Notes under the pieces: model-generated
Seen by the model: the letters and a program-made list of their open reading frames with translations, nothing else
Database searches by the model: none
Told to the model about the DNA's origin: nothing
Shown: piece by piece, positions 51,601 through 61,700 of the stretch
How positions within the stretch are numbered: position 1 is the stretch's first letter
How the letters are laid out: each line of letters starts with the position of its first letter
Origin: Paralichthys olivaceus
Taxonomy: Eukaryota > Chordata > Actinopteri > Pleuronectiformes > Paralichthyidae
Length of the DNA stretch: 64,000 bases
Assembly: GCF_024713975.1 (NCBI RefSeq)
Contig: NC_091093.1
Coordinates: 3,906,001 to 3,970,000, forward strand
Direction of reading: 5' to 3'
Program-made: the position numbers and the translations under genes

Positions 51601-52684
51601 ATCTTGGATAACTTGGAAAGATAAAGAGATTAGACGATACGAGCAGACGCCTGTGTCGTTGTGCTGTAAACTAAAACATGTGGTTTCCACAACGGAATTT
51701 ATATGTTATTTCCTGCCTCCTGCCCCTCTACCCAGTCGTCACTCCTCACACGAACACTAGATATTTTCCAGTTGTTCTGAACGTGTCTTACCAACACAAT
51801 CTGCCACTGCGTTTTTCATATGTGAAAGGCAAAATGACACCCAACATTGAACATTATCTGGAGTTCATGTCTGAAAACAGCTATAGTCTCATGTGTCTGA
51901 TAAGTTCCCATATGAGGAAAAAGAGTATTGAGAATGAATGCAGATCATTTTATTAAGATAACCACCTGTACCAATAAGATCAGTCTGTGATCCTCCCTGT
52001 TCTGGACGACGGTGAACAGAATTTAAAAAAACCTATCTAGACTCAAGGTCCACGTCGTTCAGACTTCAGCCCTGTGTGGAAAACATTTTGTTTTAAATTT
52101 CTCTTTTGTATATTCTCATGCAGATCTTAGGTTTCGGCGTGGCTCTGCTGGAGCAGGTGGATCCCAATCCTGAAAACTTTGTCGGAGCTGGAGTCATTCA
52201 CACTAAGAACACTCAGGTGGGCTGCCTGCTCAGACTGGAGCCCAACGCACAAGCAGAGGTAAAAAAACAAACACACACACACGTCTCTCTATAGTTGTGA
52301 GGACACTCATTGACGTAATGCATTCACTAGCCCCTTACCATAACCTTAACCATCACAAGTAAATGCCTAACCCTACCCTAACTCTAAACTTAACCCTAAA
52401 ACCAAGTCTTAACCCTCAAACACCCCTTTGAATTTGTGAGGAGCAGTCAAAATGTCCTCACGTCAAAATGTCCTCACAAAGAACCAAACGTGTGTCCCTC
52501 ATAACTGTAGACAGACATGCGCACACACACTCATCTTATTTCATACTCATGTCTGCATTGAACCACCATCACACTGCCTGAGAAACTGTGTGTATTTTCT
52601 GTGCAGATGTACCGTCTGACCCTCCGGACCAGCAGGGACTCAGTGTCTCAGAGACTGTGTGACCTCCTCTCTGAACAGTTTTAG
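35975..52684 (+). CDS. ap2a2: AP-2 complex subunit alpha-2, complete, 23 coding exons
   Basis: Large subunit of the AP-2 clathrin adaptor. Exons: 35975-36041, 38267-38335, 40109-40251, 40429-40622, 42038-42167, 42692-42793, 42902-43010, 43831-43981, 44269-44437, 44986-45123, 45209-45391, 45947-46044, 46322-46553, 46684-46848, 47146-47235, 47624-47757, 48628-48710, 49129-49218, 49490-49613, 49694-49810, 50618-50687, 52124-52258 and 52607-52684. They sum to 2871 nt (956 aa; human 939). Residues 1-620 are the helical trunk, with the PIP2-binding Lys55-57 (GYSKKKY). About 620-724 form the hinge, with extra residues and DLL motifs. From 725 (RFVCKNNGV) runs the ear, with Trp858 in the DFFQRWKQL site that binds DPF/FxDxF ligands. 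Stretches such as [26 protein letters not shown] and [16 protein letters not shown] fit alpha-2 better than alpha-1. All introns are GT-AG except the one between exons 18 and 19. Confidence 0.97.
37448..37970 (+). repeat. Dispersed fish repeat containing (CTG)n
   Basis: 'ggtggagaaagtacttcaac' with 'ttttctacttgaataaaata' at the left and 'atttgagtagaaagtacaga' with 'tagttgagtaaaaatatag' at the right match a common teleost repeat of 'agtggtggaaagtact...caagtaaaagta' type. A trinucleotide run (tgc/ctg about 9 units) sits at about 37771-37797. It lies in ap2a2 intron 1. Confidence 0.6.
38140..38266 (-). mobile_element. Half MITE supplying the 3' splice site of ap2a2 exon 2
   Basis: 'ggtccagtgtgtaagattta' near 38143 is the exact reverse complement of the right end of the MITE at 51000-51344. 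Similarity continues in order ('tattcacta', 'atctaaatt', 'gaattgttgttttctttacc') up to the splice-site AG at 38265-38266. Beyond that the conserved ap2a2 exon replaces the rest of the element. Confidence 0.8.
40026..40088 (+). repeat. (TG)n microsatellite at the 3' end of ap2a2 intron 2
   Basis: An imperfect TG run with 'ggt' interruptions, ending about 20 bases before the exon 3 acceptor at 40108. The acceptor 'gcatgtgtggatag' lacks a normal pyrimidine tract. Confidence 0.9.
40930..41480 (+). other. Unassigned segment in ap2a2 intron 4
   Basis: A locally CpG-richer segment ('ggggccacgccgttgcgtgt', 'cgttagtggccgcggagccg') followed by an open frame of 75 codons at 41250-41477 without recognisable family. 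It has the look of an old DNA-transposon or repeat piece, but I cannot name it. Confidence 0.3.
42593..42690 (+). repeat. (TG)44 T8 tract directly before ap2a2 exon 6
   Basis: TG repeats run without a break from 42593 to 42680, followed by eight T (42681-42688) and CAG ending at 42691. Exon 6 starts at 42692 (GGA GTG GTT, Gly-Val-Val). The tract therefore forms the whole polypyrimidine region of this splice site. Confidence 0.95.
43033..43290 (+). repeat. Dispersed fish repeat in ap2a2 intron 7
   Basis: 'gtaaatggtaaatggtttgt', 'gaccactcaaagctctttac', 'tttgccattcacccattcac' and 'aaggacacttcagcatgcag' are the hallmarks of a very common teleost repeat. This is the longest copy in the window; relatives are at 405-525 and 2885-3015. 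Confidence 0.8.
45467..45820. mobile_element. MITE copy, same family as 51361-51882
   Basis: 'ctgctttcagatatgggctg' at the left, and 'gttgtgaacatgtctgaccc' with 'tatatatgtgaaaggcaaat' at the right, correspond to parts of the element at 51361-51882. It lies in ap2a2 intron 11 and is degraded. Confidence 0.55.
47146..47235 (+). CDS. ap2a2: ap2a2 coding exon 15: hinge exon, possible cassette
   Basis: A 90-nt exon that is in phase on both sides, so skipping it would keep the frame. It encodes [15 protein letters not shown] followed by a Ser/Pro-rich stretch ending in AGIM. The DLL motif is typical of adaptor hinges. The donor ATG|gtatat is weak. Exon status rests on the good acceptor, frame and composition. 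Alpha-adaptin hinges are known to be alternatively spliced in mammals (a brain insert in alpha-A). Confidence 0.7.
49219..49489 (+). other. ap2a2: U12-type AT-AC intron between ap2a2 exons 18 and 19
   Basis: The intron begins ATATCCTTT (49219-49227), the canonical U12 AT-AC donor. It has the branch-site sequence TCCTTGAC (49469-49476) and ends in AC (49488-49489), 14 nt after the branch A. Splicing here joins C|AG into a Gln codon and gives LMTQLNVQ, which matches the alpha-adaptin family at this position. No GT-AG alternative keeps both frame and homology. Confidence 0.85.
51000..51344 (+). mobile_element. Intact MITE in ap2a2 intron 21
   Basis: Terminal inverted repeats of about 25 bp: 'ttaaaggttcagtgtgtagt' at the left and 'ttacacactggacctttaa' at the right. 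It has no transposase. Partial relatives are at 1328-1460 and 38140-38266. Confidence 0.85.
51361..51882. mobile_element. Second intact MITE in ap2a2 intron 21
   Basis: 'gctgttttcagacatgaac' (51361-51379) and its exact reverse complement 'gttcatgtctgaaaacagc' (ending 51882) bound the element. It has no coding capacity. Degraded relatives lie at 45467-45820, about 37295-37410 and about 58660-58870. Confidence 0.85.
52285..52530 (+). repeat. Dispersed repeat in ap2a2 intron 22
   Basis: 'gtgaggacactcattgacgt', 'aaatgcctaaccctacccta' and 'aaaatgtcctcacaaagaac' make up a repeat common in fish introns. A second copy is at 32282-32455. Confidence 0.75.
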
Positions 52685-55250
52685 ACTCAACACGGCTCCA
52701 GCATTTTTTTACACCTTTACTCTCCTTTGATTGGAACTGATGTATTGTACTGTGTACATTCTCTTTTTTATTCTAGTTATTTTTCACACATATCTTTACT
52801 AATGTGTCACTGGTTTCAACCTGATCTATGTGTTGCACACACACTGTGAACACCTCTGAATGATCGTATGCTCTGCAGCGTTGAACAGTTTAGTTTTCGG
52901 ACACGGTCACACGTACGCAAATGCTGGTAAGTTGAGCTCCATGCGAAGCCACGCTGGAGATCTGCTTCACCACAGGAAGTGAATGTTTCATTCGCCCCCT
53001 TGCTCGCACTGGTTGGAAGTGAACAGGAGGCGATGGTTCACCACTGTTACATCTGCGTATGTGTGTCCATGCCCTTAGTGTGTTTTTGCTGCTGGGTTAC
53101 TGCCTTTCTTATTCAGACATTTTGAAGTCGCTGAGGAGACGTGAATGAGACTGAGTCCGTTGAAAATCTCAGTAGAAGAAGAATTTACCAATGATCTCAA
53201 CAACGAATTCAGTGTTTCTGTGAGACATTTATTCTTGTAGTGTAAACAATTGTTGCACAGGACTGAAAAGCTTTCCTCGTCTCCTCGCCCACTTGCACTT
53301 TTGTAAAAAAAAAAAAGACAATATTTGATCACATTGGTAGATTTAGTTTTACACCAAAGTTATCTCAAGAGGAAGATCAAAGCTTTGAATCAAGCATAAA
53401 AGATGAGCTGCATTCAGCACAAATTGTACACATAGAATCCTGACACTCAGATAAAAGGTCAAAATGGAAAAAGAGCCGCAGGTAGCAGATGGATTATCAG
53501 CTTCTCACGGTGAAGAAGTCATTTTGTTTCCAGGTTCTCTGCTTCACTTAAGTGCCTCTAAATCCTCTCTGTCAAGAAGAGAAAGAGCCTTCAAACAGAC
53601 GAGAGTCTAAAGCACCACACTACACTTCTTCACAGAACACTGCCAAACTGGTGATATTACAGTCTCAATAACCAGGTGTATTTTCTCTCTTATAAAATGT
53701 ACTTATATCATCATACTTTATGCTTTGACTCTGTCCAAAGGTAAAAAGGAAATCCTACCGTCACGTCTAAATCAGGATTTAAAACATCAAGCTGCAGTTT
53801 TATACGTTGAAGTCCTAACCCCTCATGAAAAAGACATTTCTATTTTTCACCTGGCTTTTTTTGTACGAACAAACCAGACATGACATGTTTAATTAGAGGT
53901 GCAGGTAGCGGAATATTGTTTTTTACCATTGGACTCAGCTAGTATAGCTGCTTTCGCCTGTTTCTAGTCTGTAATGCTGAAGTAATCATCTTCTCACTGT
54001 AGCTTCATTTATTTTTTTTCTTAGACAGTGAAAGGAGAGTGAGATCTAACTCTGATCATGTAGTTGGAAAAGATCATGAACCAAAATGTCAAACTATTCC
54101 TTCCATGGTTAAACAACACAAATAGAAGTTACTTTATCTGGACCTGAAAAGCTTTACTGCGACTATGGGCCTGTAACGTGTATTCACTCGTGTCTTGTCG
54201 GATGGTCCAGTGTCAGTTTGTGTTTCCTGTTCAGCACAAATGTGGAAGGTGGGGGAGCTCAGATGTGTAGCAAGGGGTGAAGTGATTAGTTTGCAAGGAT
54301 TGGAAAAAAGTGTAACTGTTAGTGACCTCGTGACAATGTTCTTTCTAGTCTGTTTCAGGCATTGTAGCGCTTGTGTTTGGTGTATAAGGTGTTGTGAGAC
54401 CAACACACAGAGAATTAGCACCTGACTGATGCTCCTCTCAAGTATTAAGTTTGTTTTATTTCCATCCTTCGATTCTTTATTGTGGTTTTCCACCTGCGAC
54501 TAAACTGTTGTGGCTCAGACTGAGCGCTCTCCTTAGAGTCACTGTTGGCACCAAAGCTCAGACCAGACCACTGCACACGACCTGCCCACCAGCACCAAAT
54601 GACACGCGGCGTTTCAGTAACACAACGTAGATCCGAGCAGGCTGCCAGAAACACAGCACCTAAATAAATGCTCATCGTATTCACAGTTTGCTACATGTGT
54701 AATTATGCTGCTTGTTATAATCTCTGAGGTGATAATTCAATGTTCTGTTTACAGCTTGTTTTCCCCACATGGCACAACAATTCAGCGATTGCATGTTGAA
54801 AGCAGTAGAACCCGTGTCTTGTCATATTTTTGTGCAGTAGACTCGTGGGTCAGTGTATTGTACTGAGTAAACTGCACAGACACATGTGCTCAACCAGACC
54901 TCTGCTTCATACCAGGGTCCACAGTGGTCACACTAAAAAATTGGTTCTAATGTAAATGGGTGTTGATGTGTAGCATGAGGTTGTGTTAAACTAAGCTGTA
55001 GATGTTTGGGCCTAATCAATAACATCAGCATGTATTGGTAGTGGTTTTGATGCTTTATCCACAGACCTCAGTGTTTTGGATCTGTTGCCATTTCAGCTGT
55101 GGACCCCAGTGTCTCTCTCTGTGCCTTCTAACAAGGGCTCCTGTGCCTGACAGCAATGTGCTGAAGAAAAGAACAGGCTGGATGTGTTGCTCTTTAATAT
55201 CCTCATACAAAAGACATTTTTACAAATAAACATATGTTATCATACGACTT
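52685..55250 (+). other. ap2a2: Presumed 3' UTR of ap2a2
   Basis: No poly(A) signal is seen for about 2 kb after the stop. AATAAA occurs at 54663-54668, 55225-55230 and 55264-55269. The 3' end is therefore placed at about 54690 or 55250, but it cannot be settled from sequence. No other gene is seen here. Confidence 0.4.
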
Positions 55251-57397
55251 ACCTTTTTATGGAAATAAACATTAACTACACAATATAATTATATAATGTG
55301 GTCAATATGACTCATTTAAAACACTACTTGGAACTCATGAGTACTCAAGTTCAAGCCGTGGAGTGAGTGCTGCCTTCTAGTGAAAGATTCTGTCATGACT
55401 ACATATAAAGACGTGGCAGCTCCACTCGGTTAACTTTTCTGCTCCCTATCGCCTGAATTCATTGACACAACACAGGAAGTGAGGTGATGTTTTAATCACA
55501 TTATAATTTACTTTCCATTTAATGTTCAACCCATTGCAATGTTCGTTTTTTATTATTGATTTCTATTTCAATTGTTTCCCCAATGAGCTGTGTGTGAGCT
55601 TTAGCATAAATTGAGCTCATACAACTAAATGTAAACAAACACAATATGACATGTCATTTCAAAGAACAGCATATTTCACATGCACGACTTCTTAATGTGT
55701 CTCACTGCAGTCAAACCCAGAGAGCAGGAAAAAAGAATCATCGAGGTTTAATGAACATCAACTGTCGGTTTATCCACACCACCTGAAACGTGTTTGTCAC
55801 AGATGCTACACTTCATCTCTCTCCATTCAGGTATTGAAGGTCCTGAATCTTTTTACTCACCACCAGCTGACACTTCATCATCACCGAGTGCTTAAACATT
55901 GTCACTACAGCTTTATTCAGTTCAGCTCACTCTATCAGAGGATCCAGGCAACTTCAGGCAAAACTGAAGATCTTGCTCTGCACCACTTTATTTGACCTCA
56001 GCCGTACTGAACAGTTTGTGTTGTTGATGTCATAGATGAAATGTAGCAACAGAAGTTGAATAAACAAAAATACATATTGTTGAAATACAAGACAAGTGTT
56101 TGTAATTGTGTTGATATCTCTTCCCCGCCTCCCTGTGCTTTTGACTCGGAGTTTTCATTTGGAGCCTGTATAAGCAGAGACAGTGAAAAGTGATTCTGTG
56201 TAAAAAACTAGACTGCATACGTCCACCAAGCCCCAACAGTCGCTTTAAATTAAATAAATCATGCTGCGCCAAAATTCACACACATAAAGATCTGTCCTCT
56301 CAAACTGTCAAATTGTTTTCATCATGATTCATGAGTTGTTCTCTTGGAAATTGGTGAAAATGTAGAAAAGTGTCCAACGTCACAAAGTGAAAAGAAATTC
56401 CTGGATCTGCCCCCAAATTAAATGGTTTCTCCCCTGACTCATACCACATCCTTCCACCAAGTTTCATCGGAACCCTTCAGTTGTTTTTGTGTTGTCTTGC
56501 TTACAAACGCTCGGACGGGTGAAACAGAACCTCCTTGGTAGAGATAAATATGATCCTGTGTGTGTTACTGAGGGGGAAGGTAAAAAAGCAGTGACATTAG
56601 TCTTCATCCACATGGCACGATATAGTCCAGTGTTTATTTTATTTAAAACACAAGCAATGGTTTTTAAAAATAAGGCGATGATTTTTTAAAATGATGAATC
56701 ATTTCATACAAATATATATAAAATAATCAAATCAATACTTGGTGTGTTTCCACCTCCTGTCTTTAAAACAACACCAGTTCTTCTTGGTAGTGGGTCATTT
56801 GTTTAAATCGTCCTGGAGTCCCTTCATGTGATCTCACACTGACTCTGGTACATCTGCTGCAGGACTCCTTGGTTTCTGAATGTTTGGGCTCATTGACCAA
56901 TCAGACGCCTGATCGGGTTGTATAATGGTTTCAAGTGTAAACATCTAGAAAACTATTAACAACACCCTGATACAGAGTGAGGGATTTATAACATGACCTT
57001 GTAATCCAGAATAAATGACAATCTGGGCTCAATATCTTAGAGGTAACAGAGGTGTGTGAGATGTTTTAATGGGGACTGTACTGTGCTCATAAGACCATTG
57101 ACCACTGACACAGCTAAGGCACATTTACATGAAAATGTACAACAGCAGCAGAGCACTTGATATTGCTCATAGTCTCCACAGAAAATGCCAAAGTGACATT
57201 GTAATAGAGGGATACACTCAGTTTAATAGCTACAACTAATGCAGTCTAATACTATAGACCCACAGGAAATCCTCCCTGCAAACACTTCAATGTTGGAAAG
57301 CGATGAAACGGCATCTTCACCTTAAAATACATAGTCAAGATGAAAATTGAACCAATGTCAACCATCATTGAACTTTGGAAAAGCTTATTCAAACTTG
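55251..57397. other. Tail-to-tail spacer between ap2a2 and the C19orf12-like gene
   Basis: No gene is seen. A dispersed fish repeat lies at about 56330-56515 ('accacatccttccaccaagt', 'ttgttttcatcatgattcat'). Confidence 0.5.
56330..56515 (+). repeat. Dispersed fish repeat
   Basis: 'cctggatctgcccccaaatt', 'accacatccttccaccaagt' and 'ttcagttgtttttgtg' resemble a frequent non-coding teleost repeat ('gatccgcaccaaaatttaat ... ccacatccttccacaaagtt'). Identification by memory. Confidence 0.6.
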
Positions 57398-57403
57398 TTT
57401 ATT
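57398..57403 (-). terminator. Poly(A) signal candidate for the C19orf12-like gene
   Basis: TTTATT on the plus strand gives AATAAA on the minus strand, about 415 bp downstream of the stop codon at 57817. It is a plausible transcript end. Confidence 0.45.
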
Positions 57404-57816
57404 CATTTCAACCAACCAATGTTTGCAGGGCTCCCTGTGTGAAGGTTTTCATTGGAACTGTTTTAGAGACATGTTGATTCAACTGTGTGATCAGTTTGGA
57501 GGAGGAAGTTTGTGCTGCATTCCAGAGGTGTCTCTGTTTCCTCATTGTATGTAGAGGTGTTTCTATTATTATGTCCACTCCTCTACAAAGACAATCGACT
57601 TGAATCAGCAACTCTCGAAAAGAGTTCCAACAGGGGGGAGAATGGTTTCTTTGTTGTTGGGGTCAACACTCTGAGGGTAGCGAAGGCTAACAACCTAATT
57701 TGTAATAATCATGAAGGTTAAACAGCCAGAAACAAAAAAAACGTATATGTACCCGATGTTCTGGTTGTTTGTCAGGTCTCAGTAGAAAACCTGGAAAGTC
57801 TGTTTGTGAACACGAC

Positions 57817-59103
57817 TCAGTCCTGATACCGCACATCTGCTCTGAGTTCCTTTGAAACATAGTTGAGCAGCGCAGCAGTGACCTGCTGCTGGAGAGTGGC
57901 GTTGCCCATCACAAGAGCGATGAGCTGGGCGACGTCTGTCCAGTCCAGGCTGCCCAGGACGGCCACAATGTCAGTATAGAGCTTCTGTTTCTGGTTTGGT
58001 GGCAGCTCCATCAGGATCTCGGGTAGAGGCCTGAACTGACCGCTGGTCAGCCAGCTGCCCAAGAGACCACCAACTGCTCCACCTGGAGGAGAGAGTGGAT
58101 ACAGGGTCAGTTACAGGTTTAGATGCAAACAGATATATCTTTCACAGACTTGGTATCTGAGTTTATGTTTGCCAATATAAAAACATACAGGAATTAACAA
58201 TGCACAAAATATATGTTTTTATGTTCAGAGCCTGTGTAAAAACAACAGGTTAATTCCTTACTTCTATAGATTTGGTTGTATTTTCGTTTTCTTTAATTTA
58301 TAGTTATTCATAATAATGTTTATGGTAAAAATATAGAGTATACATAATTTTTTCTTTTGTATTTCTGTATTCTATTTAATGAAAGAGGGTGCTACTGTGG
58401 ATTGTTGAAAATAAACCAAATAGGTTTTTTGAAAAATCTTTAAATTGATTGCTTTGTATGACCCAAACAATTGTGAGCATAAAGTCTGTTGAAACTCTTT
58501 CGTGAGAACAGCGCAGGAGAATCTCCACAGGATTCACTGCGAGCCATTGGGGGGTTGATTATGCTTTTTACATGTGACAGATGCAAAACTAAAAACAAAA
58601 CCCATTAAGAATATAAATATCTCCACATGAAACAGCGATGCCATGCACATAGAAGACTGATCCAGATGTCAAGCGAGCTTTTCGTGATTAGGCCGACACC
58701 GGTGTTGATGTGCTGTAAACAAAAAACGTGATCTCCGCAGCAGGAGTCACATCCTGCTTCTGCTCCACCCATCACCTGAATGCTCCTGTGTGAAAGGCAA
58801 ACTCTGCAGAATGTGCGGACCCAGTTCTGCAGACTTCCTTTTGGTGGTCCTGTCTGAAAGCGTCTTCGGTGTGGGCGAGCTGTAATATCATGACAGCACA
58901 ACTACAGTAATCAGAGGTGTGTTGTTTTTGTGAGGGTTCTTACCCACAGCGATCCCTGGAGGTCCACAGAGCAGCCCACCTACGAAGGCAGTGCCTCCTG
59001 CCACCATCGCTCCTTTGGTGGAGTTTTTCACTGCGACCTTGATCTGATCCTGCGCTGATATTTCGCAGCACAGGCGCATGACGTCGTTCATGTGGGGAGG
59101 CAT
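57817..59103 (-). CDS. C19orf12-like small membrane protein, complete
   Basis: Homologue of human C19orf12, the protein mutated in a form of neurodegeneration with brain iron accumulation; it sits at mitochondria, ER and contact sites, and its biochemical role is not settled. Two coding exons, 58944-59103 and 57817-58082, join in frame at a split Gly codon (GIAVG|GAVGG) to give 141 residues, the length of the short human isoform. The start [15 protein letters not shown] aligns with the human N terminus. A glycine-rich hydrophobic hairpin (about 31-65, with [18 protein letters not shown]) is the hallmark. The C-terminal part has [32 protein letters not shown] and [15 protein letters not shown], all characteristic of the family. 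Fish often carry several tandem copies; only one is seen here. The acceptor before the start could be at 59118 or 59105. Confidence 0.93.
58660..58870. mobile_element. Degraded MITE copy in the C19orf12-like intron
   Basis: 'gtgtgaaaggcaaactctgc' and 'cctgtctgaaagc' resemble the family of 51361-51882. The left end is unclear. Confidence 0.4.
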
Positions 59104-60279
59104 CCCTGTGTTGAGGCACTGACAACACCGGAAAGCAGACGGTCAACTCTGTAAGTCGTGACTCAGACGAGACAATTGTTAAGACAGTGATAGGATACAG
59201 CCTCTTCCTGATTTAACATTCAATAAAATAAAGTAAACTGAATATAATATAGCTAATATAATTCAGCCTGTAACTTTACACAGTTCCTTAACTGTCTGGT
59301 ATGACTTCTCTACAGCTTCCCTTATAATCTCAGACACGTATGAAAAGGTGAAATGTTAACAGTGATGAATATGAATGAGAATAAAGTTACACTGACTACC
59401 TGATGACATTTTGGCCACAGGGTTGGGTGGTACAGCTAAACCCACCTTAACTGTAATTGTTAGTTAGTGGTGAAATTCCCAACAAGAATTTGTAATGAGA
59501 GAAATGAACTCTCTAACTTAGGTTTGCCCACACTTTACTTTCTAATGAAGCTGTCTTCATACTAACGGAGGGAATGTTTAAATGTCTTTTAAGAACCAAC
59601 ACATGAATGTCTGGCACACCATTGTCTCTCAGTTGAGCTCAACTACTATTAACTACAATCCTGTGATGAATCCTCCCAACAGGAGGGTTCTGATAATATA
59701 ATACAATATAATATGATCAGATATAATATAATAAAGTGGAATGTTGTCAAACTAGGAGGAAGAACAGGTGCAGAGCATTATAGGCTACATGACAAGAAAA
59801 ATGGTTTCACTTTTACTTTCAGCATAAAAGAAAAGTGCAATTATTTAAATACACAATATACACAACTTTGTTTTTTCTTTTTAACACTCAACGATCGATT
59901 CTGGACTCAAATCAAAGTTATATAATGCTTGTACGACAATTCGTATAATACCACAAATACAATGCACGTGTTAAACTGCTTAACTGCACAATTCTCTTCA
60001 TACCCATTATTATTTTAAATCAACGATTTCCTGAATGGAGTTTGGCGTGAGGGGCTCGTCACAGAGGCTCGCAGTCACAGATACACACTACATGTGCAGT
60101 GTCGTCTCGTTATGGACACTGTGAGCTGAAGACAGTGGTAAACAACGATGATGTGACTAAACTTCCACACCTCTCAGGCTCCACTCCGCTCAGAAACACA
60201 ACAACGGGCCGGACTCGGACTCTGGCACGTCCCCCTCCGGTGTCAGGTTAATAAAGTTGGTGTGGAACGTGTTTCTTAC

Positions 60280-60360
60280 CTTCAGGCCGCTGAACTATCA
60301 AACTTTTAATCTCTATAGATCTCCCCCGGTGAGCTCTGACTTCTTCTTCTCCTTTTTTAC
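60280..60360 (-). other. Non-coding first exon of the C19orf12-like gene
   Basis: On the minus strand, 'cagcggcctgaag' is followed by a strong donor GTAAGAAA (60279 downward). The segment has no ATG. It lies in a CpG-richer stretch at 60040-60420, so it is the likely 5' UTR exon and promoter. The 5' limit is approximate. Confidence 0.6.
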
Positions 60361-60389
60361 AGTTTGCTGAACAACTTACCGGCGCATTG

Positions 60390-60405
60390 GCGCCACCTTC
60401 TGACC
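60390..60405 (-). promoter_or_regulatory. Candidate CTCF-binding motif (reverse)
   Basis: The minus strand reads 'TCAGAAGGTGGCGC', 12 of 14 positions of the CTCF core, at the C19orf12-like promoter. Motif match only. Confidence 0.35.
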
Positions 60406-60463
60406 AGCAGTGTGGATAGGGATGGATCGTACTGTCTGTGACTAACCTCTTCCATGGAGGGGT

Positions 60464-60522
60464 TGCAGCGGGAGGTGATGCAGCAGGAGGTGTTGCAGCA
60501 GGAGGTGCTGCAGCAGGAGGTC
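60464..60522 (+). repeat. 15-bp minisatellite, about four units
   Basis: Units of the type 'gcagcaggaggtgtt' repeat about four times, just upstream of the C19orf12-like promoter. They read as a Gln-Glu-Val repeat in one frame, without evidence of translation. Confidence 0.85.
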
Positions 60523-60770
60523 AGTGCACAGCATCCTGAAGCTACACTACCTCTCAGATTACCCTTTATCAAACTCTGCACACTTCATTTCACATTGTTG
60601 ACCAGAGGAGAGTACAGTTTAGAGTATAGGCATGACATATTGACTACTTCATTATATGCAGTACTATTGTTTCCAATGTGTATATGTGTTACCTATGTCT
60701 AATATCCATACTTGTATTTGGAATATAGACTGTAGTTAACATGACTATATAGTTTTAGGGTCTTTAAGGT

Positions 60771-61475
60771 CTTGACCTTCTATGTAAAGTGCCTTGAGAT
60801 CATGTATATTATAATAGATAGATAAATAGATAGATAGACATACTTTATTCTTCCCCGAGGGGAAATTCTTGTGTTCCAGCAGTACAGACATGTGCAATAA
60901 GTACAATTCTTTTTTTTCTTTTTCTTTTTTACATAGAAGAGCATACATGTCAGACAGAGCAAAGTTAAAGTTAAAACAGAGGAGACTGGTTGAATGTTTC
61001 AGTAATCAAGAAGAATAAGAACATAAAAACATAAAACAGTGCAAATAGTACAAGTGGTACAGCGACAAAGTGATTAAACAATGGAAGTAGTAAGTGATAC
61101 AGTGATGTGCAAAAGAGACTAGCTAGTATATACAGTCTGCAAGAATAACATGTACTGATACTGAATACCAGTCATTACAAATAGCAGTGAATAAATTAAA
61201 CTTACAACGCAGATGGGAATAGGACTAATGGAGCTGAGTTAAACAGTCAGCTGTTACAGTTGTTACAGGGAGTTATTATAGAACCTGATGGCAGATGGCA
61301 GGAATGACTTCCTGAATCTGTCCTCGTGACAGCGGAGTTGTCTGAGTCTATGTGAGAATGTGCTCCTCTGAGCCTGGAGGATGTGGTGGAGAGGGTGGTC
61401 GGGGTTGTCCATGATGGATAGCAGTTTGAAATGATTTGGCGCTATACAAATAAAATGGAATTGAATTGAAACATC
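60771..61475 (+). mobile_element. Retroelement tail split by a LINE insertion
   Basis: 'tgtaaagtgccttgagatca' at about 60783 and 'gatttggcgctatacaaata' with (gaatt)n at about 61435-61470 are normally contiguous in a common teleost retroelement 3' tail. Here they are separated by the minus-strand LINE at 60818-61417, which shows a nested insertion. Confidence 0.65.
60818..61417 (-). mobile_element. L2-like LINE, 3' fragment inserted into an older element
   Basis: The minus strand encodes the C-terminal end of a non-LTR retrotransposon ORF2 (LLSIMDNPDHPLHHILQAQ, then RHRL-type residues and FRKSFLPSAIRFYNNSL). A tail follows with 'cctcggggaagaataaagta' and a (tcta)n terminal repeat at 60818-60840. 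It is 5'-truncated. The clade is judged from memory. Confidence 0.75.
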
Positions 61476-61479
61476 GAAT

Positions 61480-61700
61480 TGAACAGTTGTATTCGCACAC
61501 CAAACAAGGGACATGGTTCGTCTTTCTTAAGGTCTGGTCCTCAGAGGCGGGGGGTTTGAGGGTTCTGTGTAGTATTTCAGTTCTTCCTAGGACTGCACTT
61601 TTCTGGACAGAGGCTTCACATGTACCTGGGATCTGCTGGAGCCACTCTCCCAGTTTGGGGCTTACAGCCCCTAATGCTCCTAATCCATATATGTACATAT
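61480..61700 (-). mobile_element. Degraded LINE-like fragment
   Basis: 'aaggtctggtcctcagaggc', 'ttctggacagaggcttcaca' and 'gggatctgctggagccactc' recall a repeated teleost LINE segment, here with frameshifts and stops. Orientation and clade are uncertain. Confidence 0.4.

Noticed and set aside
61263-61514. Minus-strand open frame with PDHPLHHILQAQ as a host gene
   Set aside because: It is the C-terminal end of a LINE reverse-transcriptase ORF; it is truncated and followed by a typical LINE tail.
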